The notes beneath the pieces were generated by a model. The model saw only the letters and a program-made list of their open reading frames with translations. It made no database searches and was not told the origin of the DNA. From positions 1-48,856 of the forward strand of contig CAZLXM010000019.1 of NCBI GenBank assembly GCA_964563105.1: a stretch of 48,856 nucleotides of DNA. The letters are read 5' to 3'. Made by a program: the position numbers and the translations under genes. This DNA comes from CAYVTV01 sp964563105 (GTDB lineage: Bacteria > Bacteroidota > Bacteroidia > Bacteroidales > GCA-2748055). Of the stretch, positions 34,931-44,266 are shown piece after piece (position 1 is the stretch's first letter; the number at the start of each line of letters is the position of its first letter).

Positions 34931-36235
34931 TTACTCCGGCAGTGCTCCCAACAGATCAAATTCTCCGGCATCAGTTATTTTAACCATATAAAATTCACCA
35001 ATTTTAAGCTTTTGAGAGCGGGGAATTAATACTTCATTATCAATGTCCGGGGAATCATGTTCGGTCCTTCCATGAAAATAACCTCCTTCAAGTCCGTCAA
35101 TAATAACTTTATAATAATTTCCGACTTTTTTTTCATTCTTTTCAAATGATATGGACTGCTGAAGTTCCATTAAAGTTTCCATTCTTTTAAGCTTTTCTTT
35201 AAATGGAATATTATCTTTCAATAATTCTCCCGCATATGTACTTTCTTCATGGGAATATGGAAATACTCCAAGTCTGTCAAATTCAACTTCTTTTATAAAA
35301 TCATATAATTCCTGAAATTCTTTTTCAGTTTCTCCAGGATATCCGCTTATTAATGTGGTACGAAGTGCAATATCAGGTATCCTGTCCTTTATATAACTCA
35401 ATGAATCATAAATCTTTCTGCTGTCATATCCCCGCCGCATACTTCTTAAAATGCGTCGATTTATATGTTGGACCGGAATATCAATATATCGGCAAACCTT
35501 ACTATTTTCAGCAATAAGAGATGCAAATTCCTTTAGCTGTGGAACTTCAGGATAAATATAATGTATCCTGATCCATTCAAAACCTTTAAAATTACTTAAT
35601 TCATTTATCAGTCGGATTAACATTCTTTTACCATACAAATCAGTGCCATAAGATGTTATATCTTGTGCAATTAAAATTAACTCTTTAACACCTGTTTTTT
35701 CCAATTCGGCTGCTTCTTTTATTAGCTTTTCCATTGGAAAAGAAAAAAGTTTACCTTTAATCCCGGGAATAGCACAAAATGAACATTTTCTATTACATCC
35801 ATCTGAAACTTTCAGATATGCGTAATGAGATGCAGCACTTAATAATCTGCTATGCGAGTATTCATCATTAATTTGTCCTCCAAGTGATGAAAGGATTCTA
35901 TTTTCTTCATAGACGCCAAATATCTCATCGATAAGTGGAATTTCTTGTTTAAGTGATGACTTATATCTTTGTGATAAACAGCCAGTAACAATTATTTTTT
36001 TTATTAACCCTTTTTCTTTGGCCTGACACATACGCAGAATGGTGTCAATAGATTCTTTCTTTGCATCTAAAATAAACCCGCATGTATTAATGATAACAAT
36101 ATCCGCAAAATCATCGGAATTATGATTTGTTTTAAAACCATTCACCTCAAGCTGTCTGAGTAATTTTTCAGAATCAACCGTATTTTTTGAACAACCCAGT
36201 GTTATGACATTTACGCAAAATTCCTCTTTATCCAC
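34931..36235 (-). CDS. rimO: Ribosomal protein S12 methylthiotransferase RimO
   Basis: The 434-aa radical SAM enzyme adds a methylthio group to an aspartate of ribosomal protein S12. The N-terminal UPF0004 domain has the auxiliary-cluster cysteines (C15, C52, C86), the radical SAM motif is CNRKCSFCAIPG, and the end is a TRAM domain. LGCSKNTVDSE near the start is RimO-specific rather than MiaB. It is 23 nt after ftsY on the same strand. Confidence 0.96.
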   Translation of the reverse strand: MDKEEFCVNVITLGCSKNTVDSEKLLRQLEVNGFKTNHNSDDFADIVIINTCGFILDAKKESIDTILRMCQAKEKGLIKKIIVTGCLSQRYKSSLKQEIPLIDEIFGVYEENRILSSLGGQINDEYSHSRLLSAASHYAYLKVSDGCNRKCSFCAIPGIKGKLFSFPMEKLIKEAAELEKTGVKELILIAQDITSYGTDLYGKRMLIRLINELSNFKGFEWIRIHYIYPEVPQLKEFASLIAENSKVCRYIDIPVQHINRRILRSMRRGYDSRKIYDSLSYIKDRIPDIALRTTLISGYPGETEKEFQELYDFIKEVEFDRLGVFPYSHEESTYAGELLKDNIPFKEKLKRMETLMELQQSISFEKNEKKVGNYYKVIIDGLEGGYFHGRTEHDSPDIDNEVLIPRSQKLKIGEFYMVKITDAGEFDLLGALPE

Positions 36236-36258
36236 TTTTTACTGTAATAGTAAAGAAA

Positions 36259-37203
36259 TTATACATTAAAGAGTGAATCAACAAATTCAGTTTTATCAAA
36301 AATTTGAAGATCTTCAATCTTTTCACCTATTCCGATATATTTAACCGGTATTTTGAATTGATCTGAAATTCCCAGTACTACACCGCCTTTTGCGGTTCCA
36401 TCAAGTTTGGTAAGAGCGAGTGCATTAACATCAGTTGCCAGGGTAAATTGTTTTGCCTGTTCAAAAGCATTTTGTCCTGTTGATCCGTCAAGAATAAGTA
36501 AAACTTCATGTGGTGCAGAAGGAATGACTTTTTGCATTACCTTTTTTATTTTGCTTAGCTCATTCATGAGATTTATTTTTGTATGCAAGCGTCCTGCTGT
36601 ATCAACAATAACAATATCTGCATTAGTTGAAACAGCTGAATTAACAGTATCATACGCAACAGATGCGGGATCAGAGCCCATTTTTTGCTTTATAAGTGGA
36701 ACGTCGGCACGTTCAGCCCATATCGTTAACTGATCAACTGCTGCAGCCCTGAACGTATCAGCAGCACCAAGTATAACTTTCTTACCTGCACTTTTATAGT
36801 GATATGCTAATTTACCTATTGTAGTTGTTTTTCCCACGCCATTAACACCAACAACTAAAATTACATAAGGTTTTGTTCCCGGATAGTCATCAAATCCAAG
36901 CGCCAAACCAGTTTCATTTTCAGCTAAAAGTGAGGTAATTTCTTCTTTTAGTATGATATTTAGTTCAGAAGTGTTTAAATATTTTTCTCTATTGACTCTT
37001 TTTTCTATCCTGTCAATAATTTTTAATGTTGTATTAACACCTACATCTGAAGAAATAAGAACTTCTTCAAGATTATCAAGAATTTCATCATCTATAGTGG
37101 ATTTACCAGCTATGATCCTTGACAACCTTTTTAATACACCTTCTTTTGTCTTTCTTAAACCCTGATCTAATTTTTCTTTCTTTTGGCGTGAGAATAGATT
37201 CAT
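36259..37203 (-). CDS. ftsY: Signal recognition particle receptor FtsY
   Basis: The 314-aa SRP-GTPase has a short helical N domain (about 1-95) and a G domain with GVNGVGKTTTIGKLA (P-loop), DTFRAAAVDQL, VDTAGR and LTKLDGTAKGG. It docks the SRP-ribosome complex at the membrane. The acidic A domain of E. coli FtsY is absent, as in many Bacteroidetes. An intrinsic terminator separates it from the ribosomal genes upstream. Confidence 0.97.
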   Translation of the reverse strand: MNLFSRQKKEKLDQGLRKTKEGVLKRLSRIIAGKSTIDDEILDNLEEVLISSDVGVNTTLKIIDRIEKRVNREKYLNTSELNIILKEEITSLLAENETGLALGFDDYPGTKPYVILVVGVNGVGKTTTIGKLAYHYKSAGKKVILGAADTFRAAAVDQLTIWAERADVPLIKQKMGSDPASVAYDTVNSAVSTNADIVIVDTAGRLHTKINLMNELSKIKKVMQKVIPSAPHEVLLILDGSTGQNAFEQAKQFTLATDVNALALTKLDGTAKGGVVLGISDQFKIPVKYIGIGEKIEDLQIFDKTEFVDSLFNV

Positions 37204-37242
37204 TTATTTGATTTTTATGACTTTATGAAATTATATTTAGAG

Positions 37243-37273
37243 AAAAAAAGCTGCCCGTCAGGAGCAGCTTTTT
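37243..37273 (-). terminator. Intrinsic terminator after rpmB-rpmG-DUF4295
   Basis: A 10-bp perfect stem, AAAAAGCTGC (37245-37254) with GCAGCTTTTT (37264-37273), has a 9-nt loop. On the minus strand it ends in seven T and begins 24 nt after the DUF4295 stop, so it should end the ribosomal-protein transcript before ftsY. Confidence 0.85.
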
Positions 37274-37296
37274 AATAGCTCTTTCAGTAAGGCTGA

Positions 37297-37449
37297 TTAT
37301 TTCTTAAAAAAATCCGCAATATTGTCTATGTGAATAACTTCTTCTTCAAAATAATAAGATCCTTTAGAGGGGTCTTTTACCATTTTTATACATCTTGCAA
37401 AATTTTTTCCCTTACCGGTTTTTAATGTCGCAATAACTTTTTTTGCCAT
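37297..37449 (-). CDS. DUF4295 family small basic protein
   Basis: A 50-aa protein, too short for most gene callers, translated from 37449. It begins MAKKVIATLKTGKGKNFARC and ends HIDNIADFFKK, which is the DUF4295 family, found in Bacteroidetes directly after rpmG. It is very basic at the N-terminus, fitting a small ribosome-associated protein, though this is inferred from size, charge and location. It follows rpmG by 12 nt and is followed by a strong terminator. Confidence 0.92.
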   Translation of the reverse strand: MAKKVIATLKTGKGKNFARCIKMVKDPSKGSYYFEEEVIHIDNIADFFKK

Positions 37450-37461
37450 TTTATCCTGTTT

Positions 37462-37650
37462 TTATTTTATTTCCCTGTGTACAGTATATTTCTTAAGTAT
37501 CGGGTTATATTTTTTTAATTCCAGCCTTTCAGGTGTGTTTTTCCTGTTTTTTGTAGTAATAAACCTTGATGTACCAGGCATGCCACTATCTTTATGTTCC
37601 GTACATTCTAAAATAACCTGTATCCTGTTACCTTTTGCTTTTTTTGCCAT
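37462..37650 (-). CDS. rpmG: 50S ribosomal protein L33
   Basis: The 62-aa protein matches bacterial L33: KGNRIQVILECTEH, then SRFITTKNRKNTPERLELKKYNP. Only the cysteine in ECTEH remains; the four-cysteine zinc ribbon of some L33 paralogues is absent, so it is the zinc-free type. It lies 23 nt after rpmB in the same operon. Confidence 0.96.
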   Translation of the reverse strand: MAKKAKGNRIQVILECTEHKDSGMPGTSRFITTKNRKNTPERLELKKYNPILKKYTVHREIK

Positions 37651-37673
37651 AACTTTTCATATTATCTTAAATA

Positions 37674-37916
37674 CTAATATTTTTCCAGATATCCTTTATT
37701 TACAGCTTCATCGAGAGCATTTTTCAATCCCTTTTTATTTATGTTCCTTATTCCTGCAGCTGATATTCTAATATGAACCCATCTGTTTTCTTCAGAAAGA
37801 AAAAATTTTTTATCGAAAAGATTAGGATAGAACTTTCTTTTGGTCCTTCTTTTTGAATGACTTACATTATACCCGCTCATCATTCTCTTTCCCGTTATCT
37901 GACAAACTCTTGACAT
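37674..37916 (-). CDS. rpmB: 50S ribosomal protein L28
   Basis: The 80-aa protein has the L28 start CQITGKRMMSGYNVSHSKRRTKRKFYPNL and the motif WVHIRISAAGIRNINKKG. It leads the rpmB-rpmG-DUF4295 operon. Confidence 0.96.
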   Translation of the reverse strand: MSRVCQITGKRMMSGYNVSHSKRRTKRKFYPNLFDKKFFLSEENRWVHIRISAAGIRNINKKGLKNALDEAVNKGYLEKY

Positions 37917-38002
37917 TTTTTTAAAATTTCATACATTTTTTAAAATAGTTCGCAAATTACGCTAATTTTAATGAATTTATCAAATATTTTTTAATATATT
38001 TC

Positions 38003-39256
38003 TCAATAAGGTCCCTGAAGGCTTAATATAAGTTTTCTAAGCATATTTAGAGCCGTGTATGATGCTTTTTCAATGTTTCTGCCTCTATGTTCTCCAAAAC
38101 TATAACATTTGGAAATACATTTTTTATCTGAAGCCACAGCTATCCAGGTTGTTCCAACAGGCTTACCGGGAGTAGCGCCACCAGGCCCCGCAATACCAGA
38201 TGTAGAGATTGAATAATCAGATTGAAAAATCTTTCTTGCACCTTCTGCCATTTTTTCAACCACTTCACGACTAACTGCACCATTTTTTTCAATTAATTTA
38301 GTATCTACCCCTAATTGCTGTACTTTTACTTTATTTGAATAAGCAACAATAGAGCCATGAAAATAATCCGAGCTTCCGGGAATTGAAGTAATTAAACCGG
38401 CAATATACCCGCCTGTACAACTTTCAGCAGTACAGAGTGTTGCATTATTTTCCCTGAGTATCCTGCCAATAACACTTTCCAAAGTATCATCATTGGTTCC
38501 ATAAATATCTTCGGTTAAAATAGATCGTAATTTTATTACCTCCTCATTCACCTGGTCTTCCAGTTTTTTTCGGTCCTCCCCTATCCCTGTCAATCTTAAT
38601 CTTACTATTCCAGGCCGGGGTAAATAGGCTAACTTTATATAGGAAGGAAGGGACATTTCCCAATCTTTTATTCTTTCTGCCAAATATGACTCCGGAATTC
38701 CCTGTGTAAGAATTGTTTGATGTATAATGACCATACCATCCAAAAATCCTGATAATTTATTTATAAGGGGGCCATTGAATATGTCCATCATTTCGTATGG
38801 GACACCCGGAAGAAAAACAAATATAGTTCCGCTTTTTTCAAACCACATGCCAGGGGCCGTTCCTGAAGGATTATTAAGAATGGTACAACCAGTTGGAACA
38901 AGGGCCTGTTTTATATTAGGCGCGGTTACTTTCATTCCGCGCTTCTTAAATAAATTATAAATATCAGATAATACAACTGGATTTTCAACTAATTCACTAT
39001 CAAAGAATTCAGCAATGGTTGATTTTGTTATATCATCACTCGTAGGGCCTAATCCTCCGGTACTTATAATTAAATCGACCCGGCCTTCATAACGTTTCAA
39101 TGAATCAATGATATGATTTCTGTTATCAGAAATACTTATCATTTCACTTACTGATATACCTAACAAATTAAGATGTTCGGCAATCCATGATGAATTTGTA
39201 TTAAGTATCTGTCCTATAAGAATTTCATCTCCTATACTAATAATAACTGCTTTCAT
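38003..39256 (-). CDS. cinA: CinA family protein (nicotinamide-nucleotide amidohydrolase)
   Basis: The 417-aa protein joins the MoaB/MogA-like N-terminal domain (ISIGDEILIGQILNTNSSW at 4-22; STGGLGPTSDDITK about 65-78) to the C-terminal CinA amidohydrolase domain (TAESCTGGYIAGLITSIPGS; SGIAGPGGATPGKPVGT). The C-terminal part deamidates nicotinamide mononucleotide in NAD recycling. ATG at 39256 fits the family; an ATG at 39298 would add 14 hydrophobic residues. It is upstream of rpmB with an 86-bp gap. Confidence 0.94.
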   Translation of the reverse strand: MKAVIISIGDEILIGQILNTNSSWIAEHLNLLGISVSEMISISDNRNHIIDSLKRYEGRVDLIISTGGLGPTSDDITKSTIAEFFDSELVENPVVLSDIYNLFKKRGMKVTAPNIKQALVPTGCTILNNPSGTAPGMWFEKSGTIFVFLPGVPYEMMDIFNGPLINKLSGFLDGMVIIHQTILTQGIPESYLAERIKDWEMSLPSYIKLAYLPRPGIVRLRLTGIGEDRKKLEDQVNEEVIKLRSILTEDIYGTNDDTLESVIGRILRENNATLCTAESCTGGYIAGLITSIPGSSDYFHGSIVAYSNKVKVQQLGVDTKLIEKNGAVSREVVEKMAEGARKIFQSDYSISTSGIAGPGGATPGKPVGTTWIAVASDKKCISKCYSFGEHRGRNIEKASYTALNMLRKLILSLQGPY

Positions 39257-39714
39257 TTTTCCAATAATTACAAAGTAAACAAAGATAATAAGTTTCAATA
39301 ATCCTGAATTAATTAGCTTAAATCAGAAAACAATTTTTTTAATAATATTTCGAAATATCTATATTTTTAATTGATCTTATTTTTCAGATTTAAAGGGATC
39401 ATATGATTTTAAAACATGTTTTAATAAATTAAATTCAGTAATTGTGTTTTAATTTTAAAATAACTTTTAAGTATCTTAGCAGCTGAAAATAATGCAGGAT
39501 TAAAAGACTGTCTGTATTAACTGCATAGCAGTAATAACAGGGTTTATAATGTATACTACATTCCGTTCCACACCTGATCCGACAGAGTGGACACCTGCAT
39601 AATTTAATAGAATGCAGATGTTTAATACAGGGCATTGTTCGCACAAAATGTAAGAATGATATATATTGTGTAATACATAAATTAATAACAATATGTCGGA
39701 TCAAATATATTATT
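39257..39714. other. Intergenic region between cinA and the antiporter
   Basis: About 460 bp without a supported gene. It has two neighbouring perfect palindromes, ATCATATGAT (39398-39407) and TTAAAACATGTTTTAA (39409-39424). The stretch 39490-39700 is somewhat richer in G+C and opens a Cys-rich 89-codon minus frame, which I do not accept as a gene. Confidence 0.5.
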
Positions 39715-41235
39715 ATGACAATTCAAATTGAGATAATTTTATTGGTTTTGTCAGGATTGTTCTTTCTGAGCATTTTGGCCGGAAAGGCCAGTTCAAAATT
39801 TGGTGTCCCGGCATTATTGTTGTTTTTGGCTGTTGGAATGTTGAGTGGAAGTGACGGGCTGGGAATTCAATTTGAGAATATTCATGCCGCACAAAACATT
39901 GGAACAATAGCATTATGCATTATACTTTTTTCGGGTGGAATGGACACAAATATAACAGAAATTCGCCCTATTATTGCTCAGGGGGTTATTCTGGCAACCC
40001 TTGGTGTGTTTTTAACCGCAATCATTACAGGTGTCGTTATTTGGTGGGTTTTAGGCCTGACAATAAAATCAGCAGGTATTGGTTTATTAACTACTCTCCT
40101 GTTGGCATCAACCATGTCTTCAACAGATTCAGCCTCAGTTTTTTCTATTCTCCGGACCAAAGGTTTAAGCCTTAAAAACAATCTCCGGCCCATGCTTGAA
40201 CTGGAAAGCGGAAGTAATGACCCTATGGCTTATGTTTTAGTTATAACCCTGATTGACATTATTAAATTAAATACTGTTCCTAACTATTGGATGGCAGGTG
40301 GTATATTGTTGCTTCAGCTTGGTATCGGTGCAGCCTTTGGCTACATCCTGGGAAAATTAGCAGTTATAGTAATAAATCGTCTTAAAATTGGTAATGATTC
40401 TTTATATCCTATCTTGGTTTTCACTTTCTGTATATTCATTTTTTCTATTACTGAATTTATTCAGGGAAATGGCTTCCTTGCCGTTTATATTGGTGGTTTG
40501 GTGATTGGAAATTCAAAATTTGTACATAAACGCTCTTCTCTTAATTTTTTTGACGGATTAGCATGGATGTTCCAGTTAATTATGTTCCTTACACTGGGTT
40601 TACTCGTGAATCCCCGGGAATTATTGTCAATTATTGTTCCGGGCCTGGCAATAAGCTTTCTAATGATTTTCTTTTCCCGGCCATTAACTGTTTTTCTATG
40701 TTTACTTCCTTTTCGTAAAATGCCTGTTAAAGATAAAGTATATGTTTCATGGGTCGGGTTAAGAGGGGCTGTTCCTATTATATTTGCAATATTTCCGCTT
40801 GTAGAAGAAGTTCCTTATGCCAGGCTCATATTTAACATAGTTTTTTTCTGTACTTTAATCTCATTGATAGTGCAGGGAACATCACTTCCTTTAATTGCAA
40901 GATGGCTTAATCTGGCAGAAAAGCCTCCGGAAATTAATGAAATGAAAAACTTTGATATCGATTTGTGCCATGACATGAAATCAGTAACAAGTGAAATAGA
41001 GATTAATGACTCAATGCTCAATAACGGAAGCCAGTTAATGAACCTGCCTTTTCCGGATGGCACTCTGGTACTAATGGTGAAACGGGAAGATAAATATTTT
41101 GTTCCGACAGGAAAAACCACACTGATAAAAGAAGATAAGCTTTTGATCATTACTGATAATCAGGATGCACTGATGGATACATACGAAAAATTAGGGATTA
41201 ATAATAAAAAAGATAAAAAGTCAAATTCAGGCTGA
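39715..41235 (+). CDS. CvrA/NhaP2-type K+/H+ antiporter
   Basis: The 506-aa protein has about twelve membrane helices of the CPA1/CPA2 exchanger fold (for example LFFLSILAGKASSKFGVPALL, then GSDGLGIQFEN and SSTDSASVFSILR) and a C-terminal cytosolic TrkA-C domain (about 410-490; NGSQLMNLPFPDGTLVLMVKRED). This layout marks potassium/proton antiporters of the CvrA/NhaP2 group, which limit internal potassium. Ligand-controlled gating through the TrkA-C domain is expected for the family. It stands alone. Confidence 0.9.
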   Translation: MTIQIEIILLVLSGLFFLSILAGKASSKFGVPALLLFLAVGMLSGSDGLGIQFENIHAAQNIGTIALCIILFSGGMDTNITEIRPIIAQGVILATLGVFLTAIITGVVIWWVLGLTIKSAGIGLLTTLLLASTMSSTDSASVFSILRTKGLSLKNNLRPMLELESGSNDPMAYVLVITLIDIIKLNTVPNYWMAGGILLLQLGIGAAFGYILGKLAVIVINRLKIGNDSLYPILVFTFCIFIFSITEFIQGNGFLAVYIGGLVIGNSKFVHKRSSLNFFDGLAWMFQLIMFLTLGLLVNPRELLSIIVPGLAISFLMIFFSRPLTVFLCLLPFRKMPVKDKVYVSWVGLRGAVPIIFAIFPLVEEVPYARLIFNIVFFCTLISLIVQGTSLPLIARWLNLAEKPPEINEMKNFDIDLCHDMKSVTSEIEINDSMLNNGSQLMNLPFPDGTLVLMVKREDKYFVPTGKTTLIKEDKLLIITDNQDALMDTYEKLGINNKKDKKSNSG

Positions 41236-41374
41236 TTGGATTATATTTTAGTGTTGTTTACTTCATTCTTTAATATTTAAAATAACTCCTTTAATAATAA
41301 AATTATTTAATTATTTTAGTGCGATTATTTCTGGTTTATTTTAAGTTTCATTGTAAATAATAAAAATATTAAAT

Positions 41375-42271
41375 ATGAACAGAAGACAATTCACAAAAAA
41401 TGCAGTATTAGGTTCAGCTGCTCTGTCAACCTTTTCATTTAATGGTTTGTCAGCTTTTAATAATTCTGCAGCTCCACGGCTTAAAAAAGGAGTAATGTGG
41501 GGAAGTATCGGAGTTGGGAAAACAATTTCAGAAAAATTTCTGGCAGCAAAGCAGGCGGGTTTTGATGGTGTTGAAGTAATGAGCCATCTTGATCGTACAG
41601 AGGTCCTGAAAGCACGAGATGAAACAGGATTGCCTATTCCCAGTGTTTGTAATGCTTTACACTGGAAATTCCTTCTGTCTGATCCCGACCCAAAAGTACG
41701 TGAGGAAGGAGTTGCTGCATTAAAACTCAGCCTGGAAGACGCAAAGCTATATGGCGCTGATACAGTATTATTAGTTCCAGGCCGGGTCTCTGAAGCTGTC
41801 AGTTATGATGAATGCTGGAGAAGAACAGTTGAAGAAATTAAAAAGGTTATTCCCCTGGCTGAACAACTGAACATTAAGATTGCCATCGAAAATGTCTGGA
41901 ATAATTTTCTTCTTAGTCCTGTTGAAGCTGCATATTATGTTGATCAATTCCAAAGTAAAATAATGGCTTTTTATTTCGATTGCGGGAACATTATGGTTTA
42001 TGGCTGGCCTGAACAATGGATCAAAATTCTCGGAAAACGCATAGCCAAAGTGCATATAAAAGAATTTAGCAATAAAATTGCTGATACGCAAGGTAAAAGA
42101 GCAGGATTCAATGTTAAATTAACTGAAGGAGATGTAAACTGGCCTGCTATTATGAAAGCATTGAAAAGTATTGGATATAATGGATGGACTACCATTGAAC
42201 AACCAGGGGGAAGTACTCCGGAAGGATTACAAGATTTGCGTTTCAGGCTTGAAAGGATTCATGCCAGTTAA
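41375..42271 (+). CDS. Tat-exported sugar phosphate isomerase/epimerase-like TIM barrel
   Basis: The 298-aa protein has a twin-arginine signal (MNRRQFTKNAVLGSAALSTF) and an AP-endonuclease-2-like TIM barrel with metal-site patterns AIENVWNNFLLSP, FYFDCGNIM and KVHIKEF. Such xylose-isomerase-like proteins act as sugar isomerases, epimerases or inosose dehydratases; substrate cannot be given. Secretion in folded form suits action outside the cytosol. The cytochrome/SUMF1 gene begins 12 nt later, so they look like an operon. Confidence 0.85.
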   Translation: MNRRQFTKNAVLGSAALSTFSFNGLSAFNNSAAPRLKKGVMWGSIGVGKTISEKFLAAKQAGFDGVEVMSHLDRTEVLKARDETGLPIPSVCNALHWKFLLSDPDPKVREEGVAALKLSLEDAKLYGADTVLLVPGRVSEAVSYDECWRRTVEEIKKVIPLAEQLNIKIAIENVWNNFLLSPVEAAYYVDQFQSKIMAFYFDCGNIMVYGWPEQWIKILGKRIAKVHIKEFSNKIADTQGKRAGFNVKLTEGDVNWPAIMKALKSIGYNGWTTIEQPGGSTPEGLQDLRFRLERIHAS

Positions 42272-42283
42272 AATAAACTTTAA

Positions 42284-43822
42284 ATGAAAAAGAGAGAAAG
42301 GAAATTCAGAAAACCCTGGCCCATTTTTTTAGCAGGAATTATATTTTGTGCTATTCTATTTATTGCGGGAAACAAAGTAATTAATTATACTTCTACAGAT
42401 GAATATTGTGTTTCGTGCCATATTCATACACATGCCGATAATTCATGGAAGCAGTCAACACATTATTATAATCAGAGCGGTGTAAGGACACATTGTGTTG
42501 ATTGCCATCTCCCGCCCAAAGAAAGTTACAAATATTTGATTGAGAAAGCAAGAACAGGATTAAAAGATCTGTATGGATTCTATTTCAAAGACAGTGCTTC
42601 CTTTGACTGGGAATCAAGAAGAACATTAGAATATGCGGTAACTATTGCTTACAACGAATCCTGTATAAAATGTCATCAAACACTTTTTAGCAAGAATTTG
42701 TCTGAAGATGGCGGGACCGCACATCTTTATTATGAAGCAAATGCCGAAAAGCTTAATTTACATTGTATTAATTGCCACCAGTTTGTAGGTCATTATAATC
42801 CAAATTATATTCATGGCAAAATGACCGGATTACCGATAGTTGAAACGGTAACAAAAGAAGTTTTCAAGAATCCGGCAGAAGTAAAATCATTTGAAAATTT
42901 TACGGAACAAATACCAAATACACCGGTATCATTTAATATGATTGCCGTACCAGGGGGGACTTTTAAAATGGGGAGCCCTGACAAAGAACATCTGCGTAAA
43001 TCCGATGAGGGCCCGCTCCGTGAGGTTACAGTTTCGCCATTTTTTATGGGTGAAACTGAGGTTACCTGGGATGAATATTGGACATTTTTTGCTGCAACAA
43101 TGGCGGAAGGAAGAATTGACCCATCAGTGGTTATTGCACATAATGCCGGTGAACCTGATGCAATCTCCGGCCCTACTCCACCTTTTGGGATCCCTGATCA
43201 GGGATGGGGAAGCGGACAAAGGCCTGCCATTACCATGACCCATTATGCGGCATCCATTTATTGTCAATGGCTATCACAGGTAACCGGAAAAAAATACCGG
43301 CTGCCAACCGAAGCTGAATGGGAATATGCATGCAGAGCCGGAAGTGAAACCCCTTTCTTTTTTGAAGCAGACCTTAAAAAACTTTCAAAACTTAAACCCG
43401 GCAAAAAAATCTCATCTGTTGATACTGCACAAATCAATAGTTTTATTGTTTTCAACCTTAATTCCCCGAATAGAACACAGGAACCTTCTTTTGTCATACC
43501 AAATCCTTTTGGTATTAAGAATTTGGCAGGAAATGTAATGGAATTCTGTTCTGACTGGTATGCTCCCGACGCTTATTCAAAAACACCACTTCAGGTAAAA
43601 GATCCAAAAGGCCCGGAAAATGGTGAAGAACATGTAGTCAGGGGAGGGAGTTATGCTTCGGATGTCAATGATATCAGGTCAGCAGCCAGAGATTACACCA
43701 AAACGGCAGAATGGCTTAAAACTGACCCGCAACAACCAAAAAGCATATGGTGGTATGCAGATATTAAAGGTATAGGATTTAGGGTTGTTTGCGAACCAGA
43801 CAGTTCCATGATTATGGAATAG
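42284..43822 (+). CDS. NapC/NrfH-type tetraheme cytochrome fused to SUMF1 domain
   Basis: The 512-aa protein joins two known domains. The N-terminal part has a membrane anchor (about 12-30) and four CxxCH heme sites (42-46, 71-75, 127-131, 161-165), as in the NapC/NrfH/NirT quinol dehydrogenases. The second part (about 216-505) is a SUMF1/FGE-type domain starting NMIAVPGGTFKMGS, with RLPTEAEWEYACRAG and VRGGSY. At the place of the human FGE cysteine motif (CYRYRCAARS) it reads VNDIRSAARD, so both catalytic cysteines are missing (S466 replaces the second). It is therefore unlikely to make formylglycine. Electrons from quinol could reach the SUMF1 part; this is inference. Confidence 0.88.
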   Translation: MKKRERKFRKPWPIFLAGIIFCAILFIAGNKVINYTSTDEYCVSCHIHTHADNSWKQSTHYYNQSGVRTHCVDCHLPPKESYKYLIEKARTGLKDLYGFYFKDSASFDWESRRTLEYAVTIAYNESCIKCHQTLFSKNLSEDGGTAHLYYEANAEKLNLHCINCHQFVGHYNPNYIHGKMTGLPIVETVTKEVFKNPAEVKSFENFTEQIPNTPVSFNMIAVPGGTFKMGSPDKEHLRKSDEGPLREVTVSPFFMGETEVTWDEYWTFFAATMAEGRIDPSVVIAHNAGEPDAISGPTPPFGIPDQGWGSGQRPAITMTHYAASIYCQWLSQVTGKKYRLPTEAEWEYACRAGSETPFFFEADLKKLSKLKPGKKISSVDTAQINSFIVFNLNSPNRTQEPSFVIPNPFGIKNLAGNVMEFCSDWYAPDAYSKTPLQVKDPKGPENGEEHVVRGGSYASDVNDIRSAARDYTKTAEWLKTDPQQPKSIWWYADIKGIGFRVVCEPDSSMIME

Positions 43823-43875
43823 AAATTAGTTACAGGGAAAATATAAAAATGATAAATATTTTAATGTTTTTTTTT

Positions 43876-43916
43876 AAAAAAAGTCATCGGAAATATAAAT
43901 TTTTGTTTCCGATGAC
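43876..43916 (-). terminator. Intrinsic terminator after the RNA-binding protein
   Basis: The 11-bp perfect stem GTCATCGGAAA (43883-43893) and TTTCCGATGAC (43906-43916) with a 12-nt loop is followed on the minus strand by seven T. It lies 36 nt past the RRM gene stop. The plus strand has no T-run, so the cytochrome gene is not clearly ended by it. Confidence 0.85.
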
Positions 43917-43951
43917 TCCTGAGACCTGAAGTTTTTCTACATCAAAAAAGA

Positions 43952-44266
43952 CTAATAACGACGTCTGTTACCGCCTCCTCCACCCTGATGCCTGCTTCTT
44001 CCCCTGCCCCCCCGGCCATCATCAGATTTTGGGCGGGCTTTGTTTACAATAATGTTTCTTTCAGCAAATTCTGTTTCATTTAGTGCTTCAATAGCAGCCT
44101 GTGCATCAGCCTCATTTTCCATTTCAACAAAAGCATATCCTTTAGATCTGCCACTTGCATTATCACGGATAATGTTAACAGATTTTACTTCTCCAAAATC
44201 TGCAAAAAGTTCATTAATTTCTTCCTCATTTACTTTGTAACTGAGGTTGCCTACGTAAATTGTCAT
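43952..44266 (-). CDS. RRM-type RNA-binding protein
   Basis: The 104-aa protein has one RNA recognition motif (1-80): RNP2 is IYVGNLSYKV and RNP1 is SKGYAFVEM. A Gly/Arg-rich tail (RGGRGRSRHQGGGGGNRRRY) follows. It is the single-RRM cold-shock-like protein common in Bacteroidetes and cyanobacteria, probably binding RNA in the cytosol. It has its own terminator. Confidence 0.93.
   Translation of the reverse strand: MTIYVGNLSYKVNEEEINELFADFGEVKSVNIIRDNASGRSKGYAFVEMENEADAQAAIEALNETEFAERNIIVNKARPKSDDGRGGRGRSRHQGGGGGNRRRY

Noticed and set aside
39435..39704. Cys-rich 89-aa frame on the minus strand, possible transposase zinc finger remnant
   Set aside because: No start context, no similarity that I can recognise in any frame, and composition like random intergenic translation.
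42284..43822. Formylglycine-generating enzyme
   Set aside because: Both catalytic cysteines are absent at the expected place and no sulfatase gene is nearby.
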